Shown: piece after piece, positions 35,201 to 44,574 of the stretch
Position numbering within the stretch: the stretch's first letter is position 1
Layout of the letters: each line of letters starts with the position of its first letter
Notes under the pieces: model-generated
What the model saw: only the letters and a program-made list of their open reading frames with translations
Database searches by the model: none
What the model was told of the DNA's origin: nothing
Assembly: GCA_964034945.1 (NCBI GenBank)
Contig: OZ035961.1
Location: 92,811,491-92,875,490, forward strand
Direction: 5' to 3'
From: Chrysopilus asiliformis
Lineage: Eukaryota; Arthropoda; Insecta; Diptera; Rhagionidae
DNA length: 64,000 bases
Position numbers and translations under genes: made by a program

Positions 35201-36291
35201 TTGTTTATGTTGCACGATTTTGCAACACCATTAACTTCTACAACTCCTTTGATTTTGCCAATCCCGGTTGCATAAATTTTCACATTATTTTTAGCCACTC
35301 TAATTTCTTGTGGTGTATCCAACTTGATGAATTCAACAAAAACACTTTTATCATTGACCATATGATCTGTTGCTCCAGAATCTAAACAGAAAACGATGTT
35401 GTTCATGGACTTACTTTTTAAAGCACTGTGGCTATTATTTTCACAATGTCCCACAAAAGCAATATCTGCTTTACCATTATTATTATCGTTAGTTTTATTT
35501 TCCTCATATTTATTATGGTTAGATTTATTTTCGCGTTTTCCGGATCTATCGAATTTATTATTATTAAAGCTATTATTAGTATTTTTATAACTTTTATGCA
35601 ATTTAACTCGACAATTAGCACGAAAGTGGCCAATTTTTCCACATCTGTAGCATTTTGCTTTATTTGAACTCATAGCAACCATTTCATTTTTAGGCGATTC
35701 TGCTTTGTTGCATCTTTTGAGCGATTCCTCCAACAATCTGGTTTTGACAAAATCGAGTGTGAGTTTGCTCTGATCCATTGTTTCTAAAGCAACAACCAAC
35801 GATTCATACGACGGCGGTAAAGTTAATAACAAATGACATATTGTGTCCATTTCATCAATTTTGGCACCAGCTGCCTTTAAATCACTGACGACTTTATCAA
35901 ACTCTAAAAGTTGTGCATCCATTGGCTCGTTTTCCAAAAATTTAAATTGCAACAACTTCTTTCTTAAAAACAATTGACTTGCGATACTTTTACGCTCGTA
36001 AATATTTTGCAGGGTTTCGAAAATTTGTTTAGCTGTCTGCTTGTCTTTTATATACTCAATTTGATTTTCGGCAATTCGGTGAATAATAAAGGACTTCGCC
36101 TTTTTCTCTTTACGTATCTCCTTTTCTTTGTCTTTTTGATCAGAAAACTCGGAAAGGATTTTATCCAAATCTTCTTTTACAAATTTTGCCAAGTCATACT
36201 CGTCAAGCAGCGCCAATAAACGAAATTTCCAAACGTGAAAGTTTGTGCCATCAAATTGATTCAATTTGGTCAATTTATCGTCACCATCCAT
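32242..36291 (-). CDS. copia gag-pol polyprotein
   Basis: Single open frame of about 1349 aa, starting at MDGDDKLTKLNQF (an in-frame ATG 11 codons upstream at 36324 is less likely). Order: Gag with a CCHC zinc knuckle (CYRCGKIGHFRANC, about residue 213); aspartic protease (LDSGATDH, about 302); integrase with HHCC finger (HRRLGHLN...CEACQIGK) and the catalytic HSDVMG, RCDNGGEY and NGVAERFN motifs (about 500-600); reverse transcriptase (ACKWVFKIKRN, AFLNGELNEEI, YVDDLLI near 1035); RNase H (STEAEYVAL, EDNQACI). All motifs look intact and the frame has no stop. Makes virus-like particles that reverse-transcribe and integrate the element. The order integrase before reverse transcriptase is diagnostic of Ty1/copia (Pseudoviridae). 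Confidence 0.97.
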   Translation of the reverse strand: MDGDDKLTKLNQFDGTNFHVWKFRLLALLDEYDLAKFVKEDLDKILSEFSDQKDKEKEIRKEKKAKSFIIHRIAENQIEYIKDKQTAKQIFETLQNIYERKSIASQLFLRKKLLQFKFLENEPMDAQLLEFDKVVSDLKAAGAKIDEMDTICHLLLTLPPSYESLVVALETMDQSKLTLDFVKTRLLEESLKRCNKAESPKNEMVAMSSNKAKCYRCGKIGHFRANCRVKLHKSYKNTNNSFNNNKFDRSGKRENKSNHNKYEENKTNDNNNGKADIAFVGHCENNSHSALKSKSMNNIVFCLDSGATDHMVNDKSVFVEFIKLDTPQEIRVAKNNVKIYATGIGKIKGVVEVNGVAKSCNINNVLYVKDLTCNLFSITRLEKSGIKIVFENGKVEMFKDKILVGQGYKRDKLFEFKIFMNKIDSVNLCENNNGFFLLHRRLGHLNNNDIDKLLKNNMVDGIKNFERNRHNRICEACQIGKQCRLPFKQVAENRSQRILELIHSDVMGPITPTSHDNHKYVVSFIDDFSHFSVVYLIERKSDVFEKFQEYYKLCTSFFERKIARIRCDNGGEYSSTEFKSFCKEKGIKLEYTIPYSPQQNGVAERFNRVVMERARTMIFDGNVPKKFWSEAILASTYLINRSPTSAFKDDRGKITPAEIWYGRKPNLSNLRVFGSIAYVHVPNEQRSKLDPKSVKCRMMGYAPNGYRLWNPEKRKIVVARDVVFDESLSQIDKYDLRERIEDPDETDVIEGSDRDVSYNNLDIKGNESGSDWESDMTFDKSDATMIENEEYASCDSETSSDKVITTRSGRISKPLERYGASNLSCETVFALSAENFVDQVPNSIEEAKKSDDWPNWKLAIEEELDSLKKMNTWTLTKLPPGRKAIACKWVFKIKRNYDGEIEKYKARLVAKGFSQKQGFDYNETYAPVAKLVTLRTLLAVANHFEFHVEQMDVKTAFLNGELNEEIFMRQPDGFVKKDLVCKLNKSLYGLKQSSRMWNEKFNSFMKRLNFIRTNADYCLYVKFQRDIIIYILLYVDDLLIIGNDINEIRRIKLKLSSAFEMKDLKDSKQFLGINIVRDVTKGTLKLNQTHYWANVLKRFGLEECNGISTPMEQSLKLVKEDNSITTDKPYRELIGCLMYMMTSCRPDLSVSVNYFSRFQNNFGDVHWKHAKRILRYIKQTIDFSLIYRRDENAEPLLGYADADWANDVEERKSVSGYVFKVFGCTVSWATRKQPSTCLSSTEAEYVALCASACEGIWLKGLLQELNIKFNEPIKIYEDNQACIGISNEPREHKRMKHIDVKYNFIRQAIEEGKIKVNYISSSKQLADIFTKPLAAKQFEFLRTSLGICN

Positions 36292-36407
36292 TATAATGAT
36301 AATCAAAAAAAAATTCGCGTACACTAAAATAAAGTAATCCCGCGACCGAATCTATTTTTCAAACGATTCGATAAAAAAAAACGCCCCTTATTCAAAAACA
36401 GAAAATT

Positions 36408-36421
36408 CTGGGCCCATAACC
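36408..36421 (-). other. copia primer-binding site (initiator tRNA-Met, internal)
   Basis: On the plus strand CTGGGCCCATAACC equals the anticodon stem-loop sequence of eukaryotic initiator tRNA-Met, so the element RNA is complementary to an internal part of that tRNA and not to its 3' end. This is the known priming mode of Drosophila copia, which uses a cleaved half-tRNA. It directly abuts the 5' LTR. Confidence 0.88.
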
Positions 36422-36764
36422 TGTAAACTTTTGGTTATCGCAATAAGAAAAACAAACACCGCCAATTCGCTTTACGATTTATTTGATCCGTACGATACAG
36501 AATCAGCTTACGAACTAACAAAATATTTCTGTAATATTTTAGATGAGAGTTATTCAGAAAACAGGATTTCAATTGTTCATTTAAAGCAAAGTAAAAAATT
36601 GTGACCATAAATGGTAATCTAGCAAATTCGAATATTTCAATTGTATACAAACGGTAATTTCATTTTGAGTAGCAAATATCGGTAATAGAAAGAACAATAA
36701 TAAAAATTAAAATAAACATTTTGATATTTTATAAAACGAATTGAATTGCGTTTCAATTCTAACA
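36422..36764 (-). repeat. copia 5' LTR (promoter LTR)
   Basis: 343 bp, matching the 3' LTR at 31887 throughout by eye. In the direction of the polyprotein it is upstream, so transcription should start here. Confidence 0.95.
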
Positions 36765-36769
36765 TTTTT

Positions 36770-37255
36770 TAGTTAACTCAAAATTTGAAAACTTTTTGAT
36801 GGTACTAATTTTAATTTGTTTCTCCCCTCCCCCCTCTTGCCGTCGCATCGCAAGGTTTGTAATCCCTTTGTTATATTGGTGAGTAGCACTATTAAGAACA
36901 AAGATTTATGAAATTGATAGACTTTTATATATGAAATTTCTTCAGAAATTATCCTGTTTTTATTTCTTATACGAAGTATAACAAAATATTGCTTACTTTC
37001 GAAAAAATCCGAGACGAGTTGACACTGCTTCAAAACATAACTAAAAGTAAGCACCTCGCAGTGTTATTCAGCAAAAATGTAACACCGTAGCGGGGATGTA
37101 TTTTTACATTTCTGTTTTATGGAGCTAAATATTCATTTTAACACCATTTTGACCACAATTTTGAATTAACTCCGAAAAGTAGTGAAAAATTCACTCGAAC
37201 TCCTTTTAGGAGTTATTTCCATTGTAAAGAGTGTTTACGTTTAAAATAGGCTTAC
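36770..37255. other. AT-rich intergenic DNA
   Basis: No gene or repeat recognised. Confidence 0.4.
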
Positions 37256-37257
37256 CA

Positions 37258-37340
37258 ATTGGCTTCCGTAGCCTATTGGGAAGGAGAATGGTTTACAAAT
37301 CGAGAGGTTCCATGTTCCGAGTCCCGGTGGAGACAGGTAA
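37258..37340 (+). repeat. tRNA-like sequence, possible SINE head
   Basis: TAGCCTATTGGGA fits the RNA polymerase III A box, and about 45 bp later GTTCCGAGTCCC fits the B box, with spacing as in a tRNA. The acceptor arms do not pair well, so this is not a functional tRNA; it may be the head of a tRNA-derived SINE or a tRNA relic. Body and tail of a SINE were not delimited. Confidence 0.4.
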
Positions 37341-37644
37341 GAAAAGTTCTTAACAACTAAATATTAACTTTGAAAATACGAAAAAAATCAAAACATCTCA
37401 AGTGCTTGCAAAAAACAGAATTTGTGAGGTGATTTTTTTAACTACTCTGAAAAGTTGGTTTAACACCAAAAAAAAAGTTGAAAATTAACACCACAGGGAA
37501 CTGTTGTGAACTCCCTAGCCCGGAGTTCGAGTTTCTCCGAAAAGTGATAGACTCCCTGAAACTCCGTTTCGGTGCGTGATCGACTCCGTTTTTTCGACAG
37601 CGTATTCATGAAAAATTTCGACCACTAAAAACATTTCCCGAGTA

Positions 37645-38593
37645 GGGGAAGCCGGGCCTAGTATTAACAAAATTTGGAAATTGGGTCATGTTTTTTTAAG
37701 AAGTAACATTTTTGATATTGTTTTTATATCTAGACATACTGTAGGTCTTCAGGTATCATAAGAAATAAAAAAAAGTTTCAACCAGGTAGTCACTATATGA
37801 AAAAAATCATTTTTACGAAAAAATGTCATCTGTTAAAACTAACCCCGGTCACGGGGCTAGTTTTAACAACGATGGGGCAAGTATTAACATAAGTTTTAAC
37901 ATGGAAATAATTAAAAGAAAAGATTTTTTTTTTTCACAAAAATTATAAAATAAACAAAATATATATCCTTTTAAATTCAAATATATTAATTATCACAAAA
38001 ACTAATAAAATGAAACAAATAAATATCCTTTTCAAGGAACATAAATTCACAAAAAAAATTAAGTCGTTTTAAAAAACAAAAACAATTATTATTATCTAAA
38101 AAAAGGTCTCAGCGAAGCTTTTTTGTACATAATTTGTATCTATATACACATAGTATGAGAATTCTTACTCTATGTCTATGACATTATATTGTTAATTCTT
38201 GCCCCATGGGTTTGTTAATTTTAGCCCCGACACTACTTTTTTTGAATTATTAACCACACACAAAAATATAGTTAAGGATTGTAATAAAACCAAAGGATAT
38301 TATTAATTATAGCTTCATTACCTTACATTATCGGCAAAGTTATATTCAATAATATACAAAACTAAGACAGAAATCAAAATATTGCAAACCATAAAAAGTT
38401 CGTTTACCACCTAAAATTTGGCCTCTGTGCTTAACCCTCACTGGCAATGAAAAGTTTATAACTGATGAGTCACGATATGATCGACCTTATCGAATGATGG
38501 ACAAAAACCAAATTTCGAGATTCTGGCTCGTATATTTCGGCGGGAATAGGCTTGTTAATACTTACCCCTGTTAATTCTAGCCCCGGGTTCCCC
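37645..38593. mobile_element. TA-flanked MITE with GGGGAAGCCGGG ends (949 bp)
   Basis: Imperfect inverted ends of about 26 bp: GGGGAAGCCGGGCCTAGTAT on the left and the inverse of CTAGCCCCGGGTTCCCC on the right, with TA on both sides. The interior repeats the theme: ACTAaCCCCG GTCA CGGGGCTAGT at about 37848, plus GCCCCA and TTAGCCCCG copies at about 38200-38235. Very AT-rich and non-coding between. Confidence 0.82.
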
Positions 38594-38599
38594 TACTCC

Positions 38600-39660
38600 T
38601 GAGTCGGTTGGAGCAAAAATGTCTTTTTGTCGGTTAGTCTGTCACTGCAAGAGCTACAACCATGAAATTTTACATTTCATGGTGTTTGACCCTGGAATGA
38701 ATCCTCCATGAAAAAACACCAAAACTTGATGTTTTTGTGAACTAAATTTTTTTTTATCGGGTGTAAATTGGGTGACGACGTAGATTTTGTATAATGAAAT
38801 CATGTTTAACAGCATCAGATATTTTTTCTTTAAAAATGCATAGGAAAACATATTCCCCTCGAAATCAAAATGGTTCACTATTGATGCAATCACCCTATTA
38901 AAAGTCGCCAGCAGCGTAATCTTATGTGCATTGCGTCGCATACCATCGTAATTCCCATCCACAGCAAGTCAGCCGTTACATGAGATTGCAGCAGATTTAG
39001 ATTTTAGGTAGTTTGGAACCTTAAAACGGTACTGATTTCTCATAATACAGGTTGACAAAAATCCATGTACAAAATATGCATCGGATGGCGAACATTCGAG
39101 AGATCTGTGATCTAATTATGCACCTGTTTTTCCATCTTTTATATGCGTATGGCTCTCTCTCTATGCAATATTAAAATCCCCATAGATGAATATTTTGAAA
39201 TGATCATCGATGCATTTTCATTTAGCCTGCATATTTTACTTGTTTCATTGAATTTCTACATTTCCCTTACGAAACTTTCAAATAGTTGATCACCTTTAAA
39301 TCAGATTTTCCGTTGGGTAATCTTCTCTTTCAAATATGGAAAACTTGTAGAATGCATTACGGATATTTCTTGGAATATGCACAAAAATAGAGTTTTTAAA
39401 TCTCGCGTGAATTCTATTTTTTTTAATCTCGCATTAGATAATTGGGAAATATTATTTGTGCCGTCAATCCAAATTTCACGGTTTTGACATTCTTTCTATA
39501 AGCGATTTTCTTGCGATTTTCTCGAAAATGTTAGATATCTATATGCTTAGTTTGGAAAAGACACATAAGAAAAGCTACACATGCCAAGAGGCAATCCTTA
39601 AATACTCTATATGAGGGCAGACCGAATTTCAATTTAAAAATATCAGTTGTGATCAACACA
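38600..39660. other. Intergenic DNA
   Basis: No gene established. A 102-codon minus-strand frame at 38654-38962 has no recognisable motif. Confidence 0.4.
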
Positions 39661-39663
39661 AAG

Positions 39664-40487
39664 CTTTTCTCTGCAATATTTAATTTCGGAAAAAAATATG
39701 TAAAAAACAATATTTTTTTCTAATATCTTGAAACCCATTAGAGATACAAAAAAACCGCTAAAGCAGGAAATATGGAAAATTTTATATCATTTAGGTTTCA
39801 AGAAATGTTCAACAAACGGAATTTAAAAAAAAAATTACGGGAGATACCTGTTATAGCTACCGCTACTTTTCTAAAAGTTGGTAGAAAACTTGATTTTGAA
39901 AAAGTTATTTACAAAAAATTTCAAGCCGTTAGGTCAACGCGTTCTCGAGTTATTTAAGATACATAAAACGGACAGACTGACAGAGCACGGAAACCATAGA
40001 TATACTATATCGCTCGATTTGCTGTCTCAAATGGTCCCATTTCAATACAGTTCAGTTAATCAAAACGAGTCAAGTAAGAGCAAGATAACCGTATGAAAAT
40101 AAATATAGTCCTCTCGTTTAAACCGTGAGCTGTTAAAGGAAAATAGACTTTTGGAATGGTGTTGGCGCCTAAAGTTATTTGTTTGCGCCTAAAGTTAGTC
40201 TCAAACTTGTGAAATTTGAATTTCGCGGCAAACTAAATTTGAATTTCGCGACCTTATACAGTTCAGTGGATGCGTTCAAGTACGATAAAGAGGGAAATAC
40301 TTTTGAGACCATTTTTCAGCAGAGCTTTGTATGGTGACAATTGTTCTATGTTATATAGTTCTGTGACGGAAACCCTCATAATTTTGCCTGAAACGGATTT
40401 CGTAGTGATCAGATATTATCTATTTGCCTCGTTGTCAAGTCGGTCTCCGTTATGGATACAATACTTTCCCTCTATAGAAGAGGAAAG
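39664..40487 (-). mobile_element. Family E repeat, copy 3
   Basis: CTTTTCTCTGC at the left and AGAAGAGGAAAG at the right form the inverted ends seen in copy 1. It contains ACGGACAGACTGACAGA, TCAACGCGTTCTCGAGTTAT and a single internal unit (ATATCTTGAAACCCATTAGAG). Between about 40000 and 40370 it includes sequence not seen in copy 1. Confidence 0.6.
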
Positions 40488-40524
40488 TAAAAATTTCTTA
40501 TGTATAGAGGATTGAGGAAGGAGC

Positions 40525-40850
40525 GGGCCGATGGGATTTTGATGTATGAAATGTTTATGTAGAATCATATTTGAAACCCATTTTGCTTATATAAAACTTT
40601 CGATGTGATAAATCGTTTTCGAGAAAAGTGGAAAACTGTTTCATTTGTATCGGTGAGGGGAGAAGGAATGGTCGGATTTTGCATGTTCAAGAACTTAGGC
40701 TTGTTATTTACGTAACATCAAAATTTAGCACGAAATTTCTGTCATCGTTTCGAACAGCAATGACAGTGAACTGGAAACTTTTCAATAAAAACTGGAGTCA
40801 GAATGGCAATTAGAAAATGCAAATAGACCGTTTCTAACACGCCCTAAATC
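40525..40850 (-). repeat. Old, diverged relative of family A plus a shared unclassified repeat
   Basis: GATTTTGATGTATGaaATGTTTATGTAGAATCATAT matches the inverted family A 3' half in pieces but lacks its ends. The adjoining stretch (AGCAATGACAGTGAACTGG...CAATTAGA) recurs at 44300-44380, so these two sites share a second repeat. Confidence 0.45.
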
Positions 40851-40889
40851 TAATATACTACTATACTATATGATCCTCATATCTTTTCT

Positions 40890-41402
40890 TCTATATATAT
40901 AAAAATGGAAGTTTGTTGGTCTGTTGGTTTGAGATTACAAAACTTAAAAACTACTGGACCGATTTTTACGCGTTTTTTTTGCAAAATGATCTGCGTTGGC
41001 CAGGAGCAGGTTTTTAGCTATATTAGATTTTCAAAATTCGAAATAGAATGTCCTGTAAGGATAACGCAAATATTCTTTTTCCCATTTTCCCCTGGAAAAA
41101 TTGGCATTATGGGGTTTTTGGGGTAGCTGATCACGAATCCAGTATTAGATTTCCAAAATTTGAAACGGAAGGTCCTAAAAGGATAACGCAAATATCCTTT
41201 TTAACGTTTTTCCCGGGAAAATCGGCATTGGAGGGTTTCCGGGATCGCTGATCACGAATCCGGTGTTGGAATTTCAAAATTCGAAACGGAAGGTCCTGTA
41301 AGGATAATGCTTTATCCCAAAAGCTTTTCAGTTATGTATGGTTTTTAAGCATTCTAAAATTTATACAAAAAACTTTAAGCTGGCAACGAAGGGTCTGCTA
41401 TA
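40890..41402 (-). mobile_element. Family C repeat, copy 1
   Basis: On the minus strand it runs from CTAGCAGACCCTTCGTTGCC and AGCTTAAAGTTTTTTGTATA to CCATTTTTATATATA. Inside are about 115-bp tandem units with AAGGATAACGCAAATAT, GCTGATCACGAATCC and GGAAAAAT. The AACAGACCAACAAAC-type 3' segment is short. Uninterrupted, so it gives the empty site for the insertion in copy 2 at 60416. Confidence 0.72.
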
Positions 41403-43030
41403 GAGTATAAAAATCCTGTTCATAGTAACAAAAGACTTTATCATGATTTCTTATATGGAGATCAGTACCGACGTAACACTGTTGCATACTCTACCCCTCC
41501 CCCTCCCCCCGCCCCACAAATTAACAACAAAAAAAAGGTGTAAATTCAAAAAAACATAATTAATACACCGCCTGCTTATAATTTGGTGCTAAAAATTAAA
41601 TAAAAACAATACATATTGTATTTTTTTCGACGTGATTATTGACTGTAATAATTCGAATGATCAAGTAATAATTCAATTGTGCAACAACTTGGAAATTTCT
41701 CATTTTTTGTGTATTACTAGAAATTAAGAATTTTGAAATATGAATCTATTTTGAATTTGGTCGCATTATATGAAAATTGTGTTTTGATTAATATGACCAC
41801 TCATACCGAATGCAGGTGCGTTTTCTTGAAGTTTTTTTTTTAGTTAAATGTGTAGTAAGAAAGAGAAAGGGACAAATTACGCGGCGTCCACTGAAATATA
41901 TATCTACGTTTAATGAATACTGATTTATGTACCTGAAACATAAATTAAAATTAGTTTTGTGTGGACGATAATGAATTGATACCATGATAAAAGTGTAGAT
42001 AGATCGGTAATAATATCAAACTTCTAACAGCGGTTTTAGTAGCGAATGCACGTTTTGAACTGATTGCCCCCAATATTGTATAACGACCTTGAAAATGCCG
42101 TAAGTATTACTACCTCCAATTATGCAATTTTGTTATTCACCTATAGGCCTTCTTTTTCAAAAATTGCACAATTAAACATGAAACAAAGTGTCAACTATTG
42201 CGCAAATAAAGTTTTCTGCTTCCCAGCTTTATTCAATTAAAATCGACTCCAAAGCTAATTGTAGTGAAATTGGTGATTTTGCCAGAAAATATCCACTAAT
42301 AGTTTTAAATGTTTCGGTTTTGTTTTGGTCAATTATTACTGATATTTTGTGCAGTTGGCACTCATAGTACTTATACTATGAGGTCAGATGCATAATATGA
42401 ACCTACTTCCATTTTGATTAGCGCCAGAAGGTCTTTCTGATCTCATGTGTATTTTGCAGTCCAAGGTCGTCTGCAATTGAGCAAGAAATATTGAAAAAAA
42501 AAATCATCATCGATAATCTCTTTTTAGTTGAGTTTCATGTAAATGTGCGAAAGATGAAAGTTAATTTACACTGATTATTTTATTTGTTTAATGATCAACC
42601 GAAAAGAAAAGAAATTCCTAACATTTTTTTTTGTCTTCAACGATGTGGATGTTATTTTCTGTTGTTGGAATTTTTCTGATATTTTCTTACAGTATATCCA
42701 ATGCAACTCTAAATCGATGTTGATGAGACTCAAAAGTTTGCACTTCAACTTCTTTTAGTTTCAGAAAGGGCAAGGTCGCTGTGATTTTAATGGTCTGACT
42801 ATCGGTTTCCTTGATCTACCAATAAAATACTTGCTGACCGTAAATTAGAGGTCGATTTTTTTTTGTTTTAGTCAATGTCAAGTATTGGCTTTGGGTTTAA
42901 AAAGGAAATTCTGCATTTTGTTTGTAAGAATTGACCGAAAAGAAGGTTTTTTAAATGATGAAATAAGAGGTTCTTCCAAAATGGTTCTCAGTAAATTACA
43001 GATTTTATAAAAAGTGAATTACTTTATTTC
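41403..43030. other. AT-rich intergenic DNA
   Basis: No gene recognised. A C-rich tract lies at about 41490-41518. Confidence 0.4.
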
Positions 43031-43033
43031 TTA

Positions 43034-43471
43034 ACTAGCTTGCATACCCGTCGTTGCCGGGTTAAGTTTTTTCAATTTTTTTTTATGGTGTATGTTGGAT
43101 CTAAACGTCAGGCCAATCGGCTCGGTAGTTTCCCCGCGAAAGGGTAACATAGAGGAAGAGCTAAGTTTCGAGATCACTTTACCCCCTCCCTTTACTCCCC
43201 CACCTCTCGGGCTACTTTTTAATGGATATATGTTGGGGTCGGACCCCCGACGAACATCTATGCAAAATTTCAGGCCAATCGGTTCAGTAGTTTCCCCGCG
43301 ACAGAGTAACATATCGCAAAAACTAAGTTTCGAAATTACTTTACCCCCTCCCCTTACTCCCCCCACCCCTCGCGCTACTTTTCCGTATGCCTATGTTGGA
43401 ACTAGAATTACCACAGACACTCATGCCAAATTTCAAGTCAATCGGTTCAGCCGTTATTGCGTGAAAGAGGA

Positions 43472-43518
<47 letters not shown>

Positions 43519-43552
43519 CCAACTCATTTTTATATATTAGTATGATGATGAG
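43034..43552 (+). mobile_element. Family B repeat, copy 1, ending in a palindrome
   Basis: Starts ACTAGCTTGCATACCCGTCG, TTGCCGGGTTAAGTTTTTTC. Has two internal units of about 170 bp (AGGCCAATCGGtTCaGTAGT ... CTTTACCCCCTCCC), then CAATCGGTTCAGCCGTTatT, a (CAGA)n tract at about 43472-43517 and the tail CACCAACTCATTTTTATATA. The frames through it on both strands (e.g. 43092-43646) are not genes. Confidence 0.8.
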
Positions 43553-43557
43553 TTGGT

Positions 43558-43564
<7 letters not shown>
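43511..43564. repeat. Inverted repeat at the family B / family A junction
   Basis: 17-bp arms GACAGACACCAACTCAT (43511-43527) and ATGAGTTGGTGTCTGTC (43548-43564) around a 20-bp spacer. With the flanking CAGA and GTCT tracts the pairing extends to about 55 bp or more per arm. Confidence 0.93.
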
Positions 43565-43615
<51 letters not shown>

Positions 43616-44032
43616 CTGTGGCGCGGATTACAGGCGCACGGATTGAGCTAGAGACTTGAAATTTTGCGCAGATTCGTTTTTCGTAAAATGCGTGGCTAAG
43701 TTCGTTAATGGGCAAGATTGGACCATTAGGGGGGGTACCCCCCATACGAACGAAAACGATTTTTGCGAATATCTCAAAAACGGTGCATCTTATCAAAAAA
43801 GTCCAAGAACAAAAGTTATTTAGGATATTATTCTACATAAAACTCCCATACATCAAAATCCGATTGGAACAAATTTTAAAAAATCTTATTGGAAAGTTTG
43901 ACTTCATAGTGGAATTTTGATAAAACTGGTATAAAAATCTTATTGGAAAGTTTTACTCAAATTTTGGTACAACTGGTCGAATTTTGATACGAATATCACC
44001 ATACGGGTTTTCAATATAGCTTTTGTTATGTT
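43555..44032 (+). mobile_element. Family A copy 6, truncated and chimeric
   Basis: Has the GTCY core, GGCGCGGATTaCaGGCGCAC and the 3' half with CACCATACGGGT, but lacks the family A 5' end. It goes from CGGGTTTTCAA straight to TATAGCTTTTGTTATG, so the TTGCCAGATTGGCAA hairpin is gone. A partial internal duplication (CTTATTGGAAAGTTT) occurs near 43935. After it, ATATATTAGTATGATGATGAG of family B resumes. Confidence 0.85.
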
Positions 44033-44389
44033 TATATATTAGTATGATGATGAGTATGAGTATATGATGATTAGTATAATTTATTTAAAAAATCTTTTAC
44101 AAAAATTTTAACATAACATAGTCTTAACATAATTTTTGCATCACTTGTAGAACAGCATAGTTTTAAGGTTATCTTGCAAATATTTTTGAGGTTCCTAAAA
44201 ACGAAACATAAAATTATTGAAAGAACATTAAGATGGCGAGGTAATAAAAAAAACTATTTTAGGAGTTTTTATTGTTCGGGTCCTAAAAATCCTTTCACAC
44301 AGCAATAACAGCAAACTGGAAACTTTCCAATAAAACTGGAATTAGAACGGGAATAAGAATGCAATTAGACCATAACGCACTCGCCCTTA
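44033..44389. other. Intergenic, with a shared unclassified repeat
   Basis: Holds a duplicate of the family B tail (TTAGTATGATGATGAGTATG) and, at 44300-44380, a stretch similar to 40757-40840. No gene. Confidence 0.45.
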
Positions 44390-44574
44390 ACTATCTTATA
44401 ACGGGGAATCAGGAGTTAATTTCAATTACATAAATAGTCACTTTAACCTCTAAGTAGTTAAATTTATTTTAAAAATAGTTGATTCCGACTATTTTTGTGA
44501 TTGAAATTAACTATTTTAATTGTATTAACGACTCCCCATTATAAAATTTAGACTTACTAGTTTTTCTATGCGTG
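44390..44574. mobile_element. Family D MITE, copy 2
   Basis: Inside are GGAGTTAATTTCAATTACA and ACTATTTTTGTGATTGAAATTAACT, imperfectly inverted. The right end CTAGTTTTTCTATGCGTG matches the CAC..AGAAAA terminal type of 20569-20771. Left end uncertain. Confidence 0.6.

Larger units (their letters stand above)
31887..36764 (-). mobile_element. Intact Ty1/copia LTR retrotransposon (4.88 kb)
   Basis: Two 343-bp LTRs (31887-32229 and 36422-36764) that read as identical frame one uninterrupted polyprotein on the minus strand. The 5-bp direct repeat TTTTT flanks it (31882-31886 and 36765-36769), although poly-T makes this a weak duplication. A primer-binding site (36408-36421) and polypurine tract (32230-32238) are in place. 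Identical LTRs and an open frame indicate very recent insertion, possibly an active copy. Confidence 0.97.

Noticed and set aside
37258..37340. Functional tRNA gene
   Set aside because: A and B boxes fit but the acceptor and anticodon arms do not fold; kept only as a tRNA-like repeat.
43092..43646. 184-codon plus-strand frame across families B and A
   Set aside because: It crosses the B internal units, the CAGA tract, a palindrome and the GTCT core; composition follows the repeats.
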